Assembly (NCBI GenBank): GCA_003602535.1
Contig: QQSA01000091.1
Span: forward strand, 5,676 to 22,357
DNA: 16,682 nt
Direction: 5' to 3'
Origin: Candidatus Poseidoniales archaeon
GTDB taxonomy: Archaea > Thermoplasmatota > Poseidoniia > Poseidoniales > Poseidoniaceae
A program made the translations under genes and the position numbers. This document shows positions 1 through 7,177 of the stretch, piece after piece (the first letter of the stretch is position 1; the number at the start of each line of letters is the position of its first letter). The notes beneath the pieces are model-generated. The model made no database searches. It worked only from the letters and a program-made list of their open reading frames with translations, and was not told the DNA's origin.

Positions 1-1747
1 CATCATATCTAATTGAGACTTCAGGCCTAATAGCACCTCTACGGCGTGCATTCTTGAACTGTGTAACCAGATTCTTTCCACGCTTGTGTATACCGTAAAT
101 GTCACCATTTACGTGAATTCGGTCTCCGTCAGTCCAATCATCAGGTTGGAAAACATCCATTTCATCTAATCGAGAACGAATCTCAGTTTCTGGTATCGCT
201 TCCGAAACATCGATCATCTGAGCTGCATTCTTTACTAGACCACAATTCTGACCTTCTGGTGTCTCGTTAGGACAAAGGCGTCCCCACTGAGTTGGGTGCA
301 GGTCACGTGCTTCGAAGTGGGGTTGACTTCTAACTAGTGGACTTGTAACACGTCTCATGTGAGATAAAGCTGACAAGTAAGTTGTTCTGTCTAATAATTG
401 GCTTACACCAGATCTTCCACCTACCCAGTTTCCTGTAGCCAATGCATGCATTATCTTACTGGTTAGAACATCAGGTCTCAAGCACGAAGTAATCTTCAAC
501 TCACGCTTTCTGTTGTGATGGCGTTCAAGTTGATACTTTAGATCACGAGCTAATTGCCCCATAGATACACGGAACAAATCTTCAATCAGATCCCCAGCAA
601 GGCGCACTCTCTTGTTAGCGTAGTGATCCTTGTCGTTCGGTTTACGACTAGTAATAGCCATTTCCAAAACTTGGCGAACAATTCTTCCTAGGAAAATTGC
701 TTTCTTCTTACGATCTTCTTGAGCGTCTCCCAAGTGAGGCAATAATTCACGGTCTAGTAATTGATTTACACGTGCTTCACGGTATTCTTTTTGTTGACCT
801 GCAGCGAATTTCTTCTCTAGCCACTGATGTGCTTCATCAAGAGAATCGACTGCATATTCTTCATTATCCTTAACTTCGTTTATGTTTGCAACGATGAATT
901 TGAAAGTCTCAGTAGGTCCTGCAATTGCTTGGAACAATTCTTGGTCATTTTCTATACCAAGAGCTCTCATCAATAACACAACTGGAATTGCAGTAGTACC
1001 TGCAGTACTAATCTTTACCATGAGCATTCCATCACGGCGCTTTTCCACTGTCAGAGGCTTTCTCATTCCATCTTTCTGTGAGAAGATTTTAGCAACTTCT
1101 GTTTTCTTAGCATATCTCTTGTTGATTTCAACAGTTACACGGTTAGGTGCTAAATCTTCCATCGAAATTAGTACACGTTCTGTACCGTTGATAATGAAAT
1201 AACCACCAGGATCTAGTGGGTCTTCTCCTTTTGTCCTCAGAAGTTCTTCCCACATTTTGTGATCTTCTTCTGAAGTTGTAGGATGAAGAACTCTATCTCC
1301 TGCAACATGGTTTGCGTGAAGATTGCATCTTCTACTGCGAACCATGATTGGCATATTTCCGACTTGAACTCCTTTCTCTGGTTGAGAAGGAACTCCATTA
1401 CGGAATATTGTGAAATCCATCTTTACAGGAGACATGTATGTTAGCTTACGTAGTCGGCACTCCATTGGTATTGAAGGGTGGTCACTACCATCTGCCTCAC
1501 GAATAGTAGGTTCGCCGAGTTGAATGTTCTTAACACGGATAATGATGTCCTGATCGATAACGTCGAGTTTGATAAGACCGCCCATGTCATCTTCTACTTC
1601 TTCGTCAGTACCAACACGGATGCTGCGTACGATTTTCTCCATGCGGGAAATAGAATTATCACCTGTAGGAATACAATCGTCATATGATGCTAACTGGTGA
1701 TTTACCAGACTGCGCTCTCGGAAAAATGATTCAATAATCTCTTTCAT
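1..1747 (-). CDS. rpoB: DNA-directed RNA polymerase subunit B, N-terminal 582 codons (runs off left edge)
   Basis: Second-largest catalytic subunit of archaeal RNA polymerase. The frame stays open from ATG at 1747 to the window edge, so the 3' end is missing. Visible landmarks are the family opening ERSLVNHQ at residues 11-18, the DKDHYANKRVRLAGDL block, the TTYLSALSHMRRVTSPL block (fork region) and LCPNETPEG, with ETPEG at residues 495-499. The start is supported by GAGGTGAT four nt upstream. It lies 14 nt after rpoH, the usual archaeal rpoH-rpoB order, so both are probably co-transcribed. In methanogens the gene is split into B'' and B'; here the frame continues without a stop through the region that begins B' (VNGDIYG at residue 546), which points to an unsplit subunit as in Thermoplasmata. 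The last point rests on remembered family structure. Confidence 0.97.
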   Translation of the reverse strand, partial: MKEIIESFFRERSLVNHQLASYDDCIPTGDNSISRMEKIVRSIRVGTDEEVEDDMGGLIKLDVIDQDIIIRVKNIQLGEPTIREADGSDHPSIPMECRLRKLTYMSPVKMDFTIFRNGVPSQPEKGVQVGNMPIMVRSRRCNLHANHVAGDRVLHPTTSEEDHKMWEELLRTKGEDPLDPGGYFIINGTERVLISMEDLAPNRVTVEINKRYAKKTEVAKIFSQKDGMRKPLTVEKRRDGMLMVKISTAGTTAIPVVLLMRALGIENDQELFQAIAGPTETFKFIVANINEVKDNEEYAVDSLDEAHQWLEKKFAAGQQKEYREARVNQLLDRELLPHLGDAQEDRKKKAIFLGRIVRQVLEMAITSRKPNDKDHYANKRVRLAGDLIEDLFRVSMGQLARDLKYQLERHHNRKRELKITSCLRPDVLTSKIMHALATGNWVGGRSGVSQLLDRTTYLSALSHMRRVTSPLVRSQPHFEARDLHPTQWGRLCPNETPEGQNCGLVKNAAQMIDVSEAIPETEIRSRLDEMDVFQPDDWTDGDRIHVNGDIYGIHKRGKNLVTQFKNARRRGAIRPEVSIRYD

Positions 1748-1761
1748 GGTATCACCTCAGC

Positions 1762-2382
1762 TCAGCTGCCCTCCACGATTAATCGGTAAGCAGTCGAAAC
1801 ACCAGCGGATGGTGATTTTCGAACTACTTTCAGAACACGATCGGATAGCCAACCTGCAGGAAGAGGAACATGTTCCTCGTCGCCTTCAGCGTTGGCTTCT
1901 CTCTCACGCTCTACTGTTTCCTTAATTACTTGGACAACTGGATCGGTAATCAGAATCTTAGGGAGAAGTTCCTTTGCAAGTCGGGGCTCCCCTGTATCCT
2001 CATCGATAGCGAGAAGGCCCCATGGTTCCAAGACCTCTTCTTCATCTTCAACTGGAACAAGTTCTTGATGCGGCACAAGGACGTGATTCAGAACGTTGAA
2101 TTTAGTTCCGGCCATATCCATATCGTCATCATCAAGCGCCTTCTTAGAAATAGTAATTTTACGACTTCGGCGCTTTTGACGCCTCTGTCCAAGTTCAGCC
2201 AATGCGTTCATAGCACCTGTGAATATTTCATCATCCTTGGAAACTCCAAGGCAAGAAGCGATCTCATCGGCAGCCATGGCCTTGATATCAGTCATGTTAC
2301 GGTCCGTGGCCAATTTGTGAGCGTATTCCTCAGCAATTCCCATTTCCATTAAACGCTTCTTGGTTGCGGACTTTACTACCAA
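1762..2382 (-). CDS. rpoH: RNA polymerase subunit H (Rpb5-like) with N-terminal helical extension
   Basis: Small archaeal polymerase subunit equivalent to the C-terminal half of eukaryotic Rpb5. The core is clear: NHVLVPHQEL at residues 99-108, LPKILITDPVV at 140-150 and VVRKSPSAGVSTAYRLIV at 186-203. The protein is 206 residues, against about 80 for ordinary archaeal RpoH. Residues 1-65 add a helical segment resembling a helix-hairpin-helix/SAM-like fold (LMEMGIAEEYAHKLATDRN), then a basic linker at 67-81 (RRQKRRSRK) and an acidic run at 84-87. A charged insertion of about 25 residues (153-177) interrupts the core between DPVV and the DRVLKVV strand. The start chosen is TTG at 2382, with GGTGA six nt upstream. 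An ATG at residue 90 would give a more normal subunit but has no such site. The gene precedes rpoB and follows tRNA-Lys on the same strand. Confidence 0.93.
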   Translation of the reverse strand: MVVKSATKKRLMEMGIAEEYAHKLATDRNMTDIKAMAADEIASCLGVSKDDEIFTGAMNALAELGQRRQKRRSRKITISKKALDDDDMDMAGTKFNVLNHVLVPHQELVPVEDEEEVLEPWGLLAIDEDTGEPRLAKELLPKILITDPVVQVIKETVEREREANAEGDEEHVPLPAGWLSDRVLKVVRKSPSAGVSTAYRLIVEGS

Positions 2383-2426
2383 AATTTTTCACCCCATTAG
2401 CCCTTCAGTACACCGGTCCTGTGTTT

Positions 2427-2442
2427 GTCAGGCGGGCCTGAC
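2427..2442 (-). repeat. Inverted repeat spanning the tRNA-Lys 3' end and its trailer
   Basis: GTCAGGC (2427-2433) and GCCTGAC (2436-2442) form a near-perfect palindrome. One arm is the 3' end of the tRNA (T-stem and acceptor strand); the other is the discriminator plus the first trailer bases. In the transcript six base pairs closed by a four-base loop are possible, competing with the acceptor stem. No U-run follows, so it is not a clear terminator. Confidence 0.55.
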
Positions 2443-2506
2443 GGGGTTCGAACCCGCGACCGTCCGGTTAAAAGCCGGACGCTCTACCTGACTAAGCTAC
2501 AGGCCC
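2433..2506 (-). tRNA. tRNA-Lys (anticodon UUU)
   Basis: The minus strand folds into a complete cloverleaf: acceptor GGGCCTG / CAGGCCC, D-stem GCTT/GAGC, anticodon stem TCCGG/CCGGA with loop CTTTTAA (anticodon TTT), a five-nt variable loop, and T-arm GCGGG-TTCGAAC-CCCGT. The discriminator base is G at 2433. No CCA is encoded and no intron is present. It lies 50 nt upstream of rpoH on the same strand. Confidence 0.97.
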
Positions 2507-2545
2507 AAATGTATGTGTTGGGCTTCTTGGCCGACCTACATGGTG

Positions 2546-2554
2546 TTATTAAAA
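2546..2554 (-). promoter_or_regulatory. Candidate TATA box for tRNA-Lys
   Basis: The minus strand reads TTTTAATAA about 40 nt before the tRNA 5' end, a plausible archaeal TATA element given a start about 25 nt downstream and a short leader. No convincing BRE precedes it. The 162-nt gap 2507-2668 is the divergent control region for the tRNA-rpoH-rpoB side and the methyltransferase/biotin ligase gene. Confidence 0.35.
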
Positions 2555-2641
2555 CCTCCGCTAGCTAAATCAGCATTACGAACGATGGACTCAGAGGAAA
2601 AGAAGCGGCATTGACTTCAATCACACTGTGAAGGACAAGAG

Positions 2642-2650
2642 GCATAAAGG
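2642..2650 (+). promoter_or_regulatory. Candidate TATA box of a leaderless transcript (MTase-BPL gene)
   Basis: GCATAAAGG lies about 20-27 nt before the ATG at 2669, the spacing expected if transcription begins at or next to the start codon. An AGGAG at 2660-2664 is too close to ATG 2669 but fits the in-frame ATG at 2678, so either start is possible. Confidence 0.3.
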
Positions 2651-2668
2651 CTTCGGCATTCAGGAGTC

Positions 2669-4033
2669 ATGAAGCGCATGGACAAAAAAGAAGTTTTCTC
2701 CGCCCAAGATGCGCAGAATGAAATTGAAAGGTTAAGAAGGCCACCCAGTACTGTTTTTTGGTCCCCTCAAAATGGATTCAATTTCAAGTTGATCATACCC
2801 CCTACCGTATACCCTCCAAGAGAAGATACTGATTTAATGGCCAGAAGAATTATTTCCTTAGGACCAGGGAAGGGACGTAAATTCTTAGAGATCGGATGTG
2901 GTTCAGGAGCTCTTTCAATTCTGGCCGCCTCAATGGGTTGGAAAGTAAATGCATGCGATGTTAATCCATTCGCCGTTGCCACAACTATTGGTAATTTAGA
3001 TGAAAACAAATTGTCAGGAGACATCAGAGAAGGAGGGATTGGTCCCGATGAATTCCCATTTACGGGAAATTATGATCTAATAATATGGAATTTGCCATAC
3101 ATTCCATACTCGGAAATTGGAGAGGTTTTAGGCCCGATAGAAGAAGCCGCTTTAATTGACACCGACTCTGAGGGCTTGGGCTCAAGATTAATCCTTAGCA
3201 TCATTAGTAAACAACTACTTGCAACCAAAGGAAGAATTCTAATTTTGGGTCGGAAAAATTCAATCCCAAACTCATTTGTTTTTGCCCACAGGATTTGGGA
3301 TAAGATAGTGTTTGAAGATGGGGAAGAATTGTGCATATTTTGTCTTTGGAGACCTTACGAAGGCGCAGAAAATATACAATTGGAATCTACAGGTTCTACC
3401 AATGATGATCTGTTGACCAAAAGTGGAATTGGGAAACATATCTCTGCTAAATGGCAAACCTCAGGAAAAGGGCGTCGCGACAGGACATGGGAATCTATAG
3501 AAGGCTGCTATGCCGGTTCATGGATTGTTGCAGAGGGTACTGAAATTAACCCTGGGCATTTACAACTAGCCGGAGCACTAGCTGTTTTAGACACATTAGG
3601 AAGCGATGACAGATTAATTCTCAAATGGCCAAATGACATTCTAATCGATAACAGGAAATTGTGTGGTATTCTAGCAGAAGGTAAGTCGAATGGCAATTCA
3701 ACAAAGGTTGTTTTAGGCATAGGAATCAATTTGAAAGCAGGAAACATTGGTAATGATGTTGAGATTTCATCACTAGATGAATTGCTGGAGGTAAGTCATC
3801 AGGAATTCGATCAACTGCTGAATAGAGAATTAGCATCTTTGTTGGAGGAAGGGAAAGATCTACCACCAATAAGATATTCAGAAATTAAAGATAGAATTCT
3901 GGAAAGGATGAAATGTTCAGGTAGGCCCTTTTACAATGGAAAAATGTATGACTCATTTACATTGAATGATAACGGAGAACTTATTTTGGGCCAAAATATA
4001 GTTGACGATGGTGAAGACGTTAGTTGGCTTTAA
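2669..4033 (+). CDS. Fusion of a HemK/Mtq2-like methyltransferase and a biotin-protein ligase
   Basis: Two enzymes in one 454-residue chain. Residues 45-230 are a class I SAM-dependent methyltransferase of the HemK/PrmC/Mtq2 type (family role: methylating the GGQ glutamine of release factors): PPREDTDL at 49-56, SAM loop LEIGCGSGA at 74-82, acidic D97, and NLPY at 141-144 where the family has NPPY. Residues 235-450 are a BirA-type biotin ligase catalytic domain: STNDD at 243-247, GKGRRDRTW at 267-275 (normally GRGRxGRxW), KWPND at 319-323 and KLCGIL at 330-335, with a C-terminal tail at 400-454. There is no N-terminal DNA-binding domain, so it should not be a repressor. The start is uncertain (ATG 2669 or 2678). 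The 3' end overlaps the convergent gene at 4030 by four nt. Domain calls are firm; methylation substrate and biotin acceptor are inferred. Confidence 0.9.
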   Translation: MKRMDKKEVFSAQDAQNEIERLRRPPSTVFWSPQNGFNFKLIIPPTVYPPREDTDLMARRIISLGPGKGRKFLEIGCGSGALSILAASMGWKVNACDVNPFAVATTIGNLDENKLSGDIREGGIGPDEFPFTGNYDLIIWNLPYIPYSEIGEVLGPIEEAALIDTDSEGLGSRLILSIISKQLLATKGRILILGRKNSIPNSFVFAHRIWDKIVFEDGEELCIFCLWRPYEGAENIQLESTGSTNDDLLTKSGIGKHISAKWQTSGKGRRDRTWESIEGCYAGSWIVAEGTEINPGHLQLAGALAVLDTLGSDDRLILKWPNDILIDNRKLCGILAEGKSNGNSTKVVLGIGINLKAGNIGNDVEISSLDELLEVSHQEFDQLLNRELASLLEEGKDLPPIRYSEIKDRILERMKCSGRPFYNGKMYDSFTLNDNGELILGQNIVDDGEDVSWL

Positions 4034-4497
4034 TCTTCTAATAATGCTTCAATTGGCTCATCTTCTTGTGCTGCTATTTTCTTCAATATTCCGAATCCAA
4101 GGATTAAGGCACCAATCGGATAAAGAATGTAGTCAAAAATTATTCCTCGACTTAATGAATATTCTACTTCAGAATCTTCAATCGCCAAAATCTTGAACGT
4201 ATGTACTCCGGATTCCTCTGCAGTATATTCCCAATCATCTTCAACATTGTCGAAAGCTTCCCATTCACCTGATGGGGAATAGACATGAGGCTTTACAACT
4301 CCCTCATTGACATCTAACGAGAAGATATTGCCTTCAGAAAGATCATACTTGACTATGAATTCTTTTTCAGCACCCTCTTCTATATTTGTAGGAACAACCC
4401 ATGTTTGAATGATTAACATTACCAGAATAATCGATGCACCTAGAAGAATCATCACATCTTCTCCCTTGACGGGTGGCGCCTCGCCTCCAGCTCCCAT
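4030..4497 (-). CDS. Hypothetical two-helix membrane protein
   Basis: A 155-residue protein I do not recognise. A short N-terminus rich in Gly/Pro is followed by a membrane helix at about 14-33. Residues 34-118 form an acidic, aromatic-rich region that looks like a small extracytoplasmic beta domain (EYTAEESGVHTFKILAIEDS, similar in style to Ig-like or GOLD-type sandwiches). A second helix lies at 120-139, and an acidic cytoplasmic tail follows. Both termini are probably inside. It starts 26 nt after the stop of the putative RNase P protein gene on the same strand, so the two may be co-transcribed, although no clear ribosome-binding site is visible. Its stop overlaps that of the convergent methyltransferase-biotin ligase gene. 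No function can be assigned. Confidence 0.8.
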   Translation of the reverse strand: MGAGGEAPPVKGEDVMILLGASIILVMLIIQTWVVPTNIEEGAEKEFIVKYDLSEGNIFSLDVNEGVVKPHVYSPSGEWEAFDNVEDDWEYTAEESGVHTFKILAIEDSEVEYSLSRGIIFDYILYPIGALILGFGILKKIAAQEDEPIEALLED

Positions 4498-4523
4498 GAG
4501 ACATTGGAAACTGTATTAGCACT

Positions 4524-4808
4524 TCAACGCTTTCTAGGGTTTCTCGTGAAACTCATTCGCTCACGAACTAATCTGATTTTCCCACTAGATGTTTGACTAA
4601 CTACCATTCCCTTAGATAATTCCATCTTCATGCCATTATAATCTTCTAGCTTCACCATCAAGATACACTTTCCATCTTCAAAATCATATAATCTGACTGG
4701 ATATTTCGACAAATATTTTTTCAGTTCTGATCTTTCTTGAAAATCAGGACAAAGACAACCAATCCAACGTCGCTTGCCTCGCAACGCTTTGGTCAATTTC
4801 CTCGCCAT
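4524..4808 (-). CDS. Putative RNase P protein component 2 (Pop5/Rnp2-like)
   Basis: A basic 94-residue protein. The opening LRGKRRWIGCL (9-19) resembles the LRxKKRYI start of archaeal Pop5, and the ending SSGKIRLVRERM (74-85) resembles the SGTIRxAxE strand that closes that fold. Between them is a strand/helix pattern (GKCILMVKLEDYNGMKMEL at 46-64) matching the GxIRVxxxxxxxVRxAL segment. If correct, it is one of the proteins that supports the catalytic RNA in tRNA 5' processing. It is shorter than typical Pop5 (about 110-120 residues) and lacks the usual LW-x-Y stretch, so this is a pattern-based guess. It is first in a pair with the membrane protein at 4497 and divergent from 4846. Confidence 0.5.
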   Translation of the reverse strand: MARKLTKALRGKRRWIGCLCPDFQERSELKKYLSKYPVRLYDFEDGKCILMVKLEDYNGMKMELSKGMVVSQTSSGKIRLVRERMSFTRNPRKR

Positions 4809-4845
4809 AACCTTTGGTTTGGGGCATTTGTCTTAACATGATGCT
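4809..4845. promoter_or_regulatory. 37-bp divergent start-to-start interval
   Basis: Only 37 bp separate the start codons of the RNase P-like gene (minus) and the polytopic membrane protein (plus). The minus strand shows TGTTAAGA about 25 nt before ATG 4808, a weak TATA candidate for a leaderless transcript. No good TATA or ribosome-binding site is visible for the plus gene, whose promoter must lie within the divergent gene's 5' end or use a weak element. Confidence 0.35.
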
Positions 4846-6231
4846 ATGTCTGGCACTAGATGGGCGAAGGTTATGGACGATGAACCCGAGGAGAAATTTG
4901 AGCAAGTAAGTGTGTTCCATTTGATCGCAAATATGCTCTCACCTAGAACACTACCGCACATAGTTATGATTGCACTAATATCGATGGTTTTGCTATTCTT
5001 AGTTGATTCACACGAAGTATTTGCTGCAATGTCATTCCTTTCTCTAGCAATATCCTACACAATTATCGCAGGATTGTCTAATCTAGAAATCATCAAGAAA
5101 CTTACAAAATTGCCTGAAGAAAAGAATGACTCGCCTTGGTTGGTCAGATTTTTGTTCAGTTTTAGAATAACTATAGTACCAATTCTAATTGCGATAATCA
5201 TCGTTGGATTGCTTTGGGAACCTTTGGGAGGAGAAGGAAACAAATGGATTTCTCCAATGTTAGCATCGTTATTCATAATTTGGTCGATGGCTCAAGCTAT
5301 TTCATTCCGTACAGGAATGGTAGAATGGTTGGCTAATGGTCTCGGTGATGCGAAACTACATACTTACAAAGAAAAAACATCTACTGCAACGCAATTCATT
5401 ATAGTGCAAACATTTGCTTTCATCATCATATGGGTGGGGCAAGTACTCACAGATTCTGAAAAAATGAATGCACAAGATGCGTTCTTCGGAGGTATAGTAT
5501 TTTTGATCATCAGTATCTTGCTACAAGCACTAACTTTGTGGCTTACTAGAGATGAGAGAGAATCTGCAGGGTCGGAAAAGGGTTTGGCTGCATTTTCATT
5601 CAAATGGATGATCATTGCACAATTATTCATCACCTGGCACGCGTTCAGTGTCTACAGACGTTGGTTCATGAACCCTAGCGAAGCATCAACTATGATTGAA
5701 GAAGGAATACTGATGGCATTTACAGTTGTTTTCGCAGTTTGGTCCCTCACTAGTTATACAGTAAAAGATGGGAAGAGATTAGTCTCAGAGAATGCATCAT
5801 TGCCACTTGGGATTTCATTCGGCTATGCATATGCCGGGTCGGTAGCAATGTTAACAGGCACTTTTGAAAGTCTGAAGGAAGTAATGATTTTTGGACACGT
5901 GATAACAATCTCTGCCATGATATTCTTGCTAAGACCAACTCTTAGGGCAAGTAGGGTTTCAGCCGATATGTTTGTGGCATTAAAAGAAACTGAAGAAAAG
6001 GAATCAGAAGAAGAAACCAGTGAAACAACTCTCGAAGACAAAAGCGCTCAGGAAGATGAAGAAAATAAAGAATCAGATGATGAAGAATGGCAGGAAGATT
6101 CAGAAGTCAATTGGAAGGATGGAGTCGATATTAGCGAAGGTACCGAATGGGAAGATGGAGACACAGATGAAGAAGTCCCGGAGCCAGAAGAGGAAACTGA
6201 TTCCGATGTAGAATTAATCGAATCAGATTAA
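4846..6231 (+). CDS. Polytopic membrane protein with long acidic C-terminal tail
   Basis: A 461-residue protein I do not recognise. After a hydrophilic N-terminus (1-33) there are about ten hydrophobic segments, near 37-53, 57-77, 104-126, 136-152, 181-200, 212-232, 250-268, 285-305, 318-337 and 345-363. Residues 381-461 form a low-complexity tail in which about half the positions are Asp or Glu, with scattered Trp (EEWQEDSEVNWKDG, EGTEWEDGD). Such tails occur in marine archaeal membrane proteins, but no transporter signature, ATP-binding motif or catalytic pattern is visible. ATG 4846 has no ribosome-binding site and is probably at the start of a leaderless message. The last nine nt overlap the convergent FtsZ-family gene. 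A transport or envelope role is only a guess. Confidence 0.85.
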   Translation: MSGTRWAKVMDDEPEEKFEQVSVFHLIANMLSPRTLPHIVMIALISMVLLFLVDSHEVFAAMSFLSLAISYTIIAGLSNLEIIKKLTKLPEEKNDSPWLVRFLFSFRITIVPILIAIIIVGLLWEPLGGEGNKWISPMLASLFIIWSMAQAISFRTGMVEWLANGLGDAKLHTYKEKTSTATQFIIVQTFAFIIIWVGQVLTDSEKMNAQDAFFGGIVFLIISILLQALTLWLTRDERESAGSEKGLAAFSFKWMIIAQLFITWHAFSVYRRWFMNPSEASTMIEEGILMAFTVVFAVWSLTSYTVKDGKRLVSENASLPLGISFGYAYAGSVAMLTGTFESLKEVMIFGHVITISAMIFLLRPTLRASRVSADMFVALKETEEKESEEETSETTLEDKSAQEDEENKESDDEEWQEDSEVNWKDGVDISEGTEWEDGDTDEEVPEPEEETDSDVELIESD

Positions 6232-7167
6232 ACTCAAATCTGATTTTTCATCTAGGCCTGACACTACAGCTACAACTCTTATTCTACCCCTAAGGTCATC
6301 ACTGACTCGAGCACCAAGTATCACTTGTGCATCTTCGTCAAACCTGTTTGTAAACGCATCAGCAATCAATCCAACTTGGCCAACAGTCATTCCAGGTCCG
6401 CCTTCGATTTGTAGTAAACAAGCCTTGGCACCTTCAAAAGAAAGATTGGAAAGTGGAGCACTTAGAGCATCTTCTAGTAATGAATTCGCATCATCGGGAT
6501 CACCTTGCCCTACCAACAAAGTAGTACCACCGGAATGCCCAACGATTGTTTTCAGATCCATCATATCGAGATTGATTAATCCTAAACGCATTAATGTTCG
6601 AACTAAACCGTCAACAAATTCTTCGACCCAGGAAGCACCTAGCCTCCAATCAATTCCTCGTTCTCTTGCTTGCCAAGCCAGTCTATCCAAATCAAGACGA
6701 ACACAAACATCAGAATTTGCTTCCAATTTTGGTAATCCTTCTTTGCAGACCTTGATTCTTGCTTCTTGAGCCTCGAAAGGTATAGCTGCAATTGAAATTA
6801 CAATCGCCCCAGAAAGTCTAGCTTGTCTTGCGAATTCTGGTGCAGCACCTGTTCCTGTACCCCCACCTAATCCTGTTAGAAGTATTACCATCTCAACTCC
6901 ATCCAAAAGTGTACGAGAAACTCCTGCAGCTTGTCGCATTCGCTGCTCGCCCAAAGGAGGTAAAGCAGCACAACCTGCAGAATCTAAATCACTACCCAGT
7001 CTAATGACATGAGCTTCATGAGAATTGAGAGTCGACTCATCTGCGTCGATCAATACTAAATCGATACCATGACCAGTCCTTTCGTGAGCTCTTTGAGCCC
7101 AGGAACAGCCTAATCCGCCAACGCCCGCAATCAAGATTTGGGCGCCATCCATGTCAACCCCTTCCAT
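6223..7167 (-). CDS. Divergent FtsZ-family GTPase
   Basis: Tubulin/FtsZ superfamily protein, expected to bind GTP and polymerise. Visible elements are a Rossmann-type opening LIAGVGGLG at 12-20, the tubulin signature TGLGGGTGTGAAP at 98-110, and the T7 catalytic loop GLINLDMMDLKTIV at 196-209 with D201 and D204, which activate GTP hydrolysis in the neighbouring subunit. The C-terminal strand RIRVVAVVSG (295-304) is also typical. It differs from standard FtsZ: the first loop has GLGCSW instead of GGGGNAV, the usual R-rich T4/T5 region is altered, and at 314 residues it ends right after the core, with no tail peptide for membrane anchors. It follows the TPR gene by 10 nt in an operon. The start may instead be the in-frame ATG at 7152, which has AAGGGG five nt upstream. 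It could be a second, specialised FtsZ. Confidence 0.9.
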   Translation of the reverse strand: MEGVDMDGAQILIAGVGGLGCSWAQRAHERTGHGIDLVLIDADESTLNSHEAHVIRLGSDLDSAGCAALPPLGEQRMRQAAGVSRTLLDGVEMVILLTGLGGGTGTGAAPEFARQARLSGAIVISIAAIPFEAQEARIKVCKEGLPKLEANSDVCVRLDLDRLAWQARERGIDWRLGASWVEEFVDGLVRTLMRLGLINLDMMDLKTIVGHSGGTTLLVGQGDPDDANSLLEDALSAPLSNLSFEGAKACLLQIEGGPGMTVGQVGLIADAFTNRFDEDAQVILGARVSDDLRGRIRVVAVVSGLDEKSDLSLI

Positions 7168-7177
7168 TGGAGGTTAT

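Noticed and set aside
882..1202. 106-codon plus-strand open frame
   Set aside because: It is antisense to conserved rpoB sequence and has no motif.
1870..2352. 160-codon plus-strand open frame
   Set aside because: It lies wholly inside rpoH on the other strand, shows no family features, and rpoH is clearly real.
2669..4033. BirA-type repressor
   Set aside because: There is no winged-helix domain; the N-terminal part is a methyltransferase.
6020..6211. Lys-rich 63-codon plus-strand frame inside the acidic tail
   Set aside because: It is a frame-shifted reading of the repetitive GAA/GAT codons of the acidic tail.
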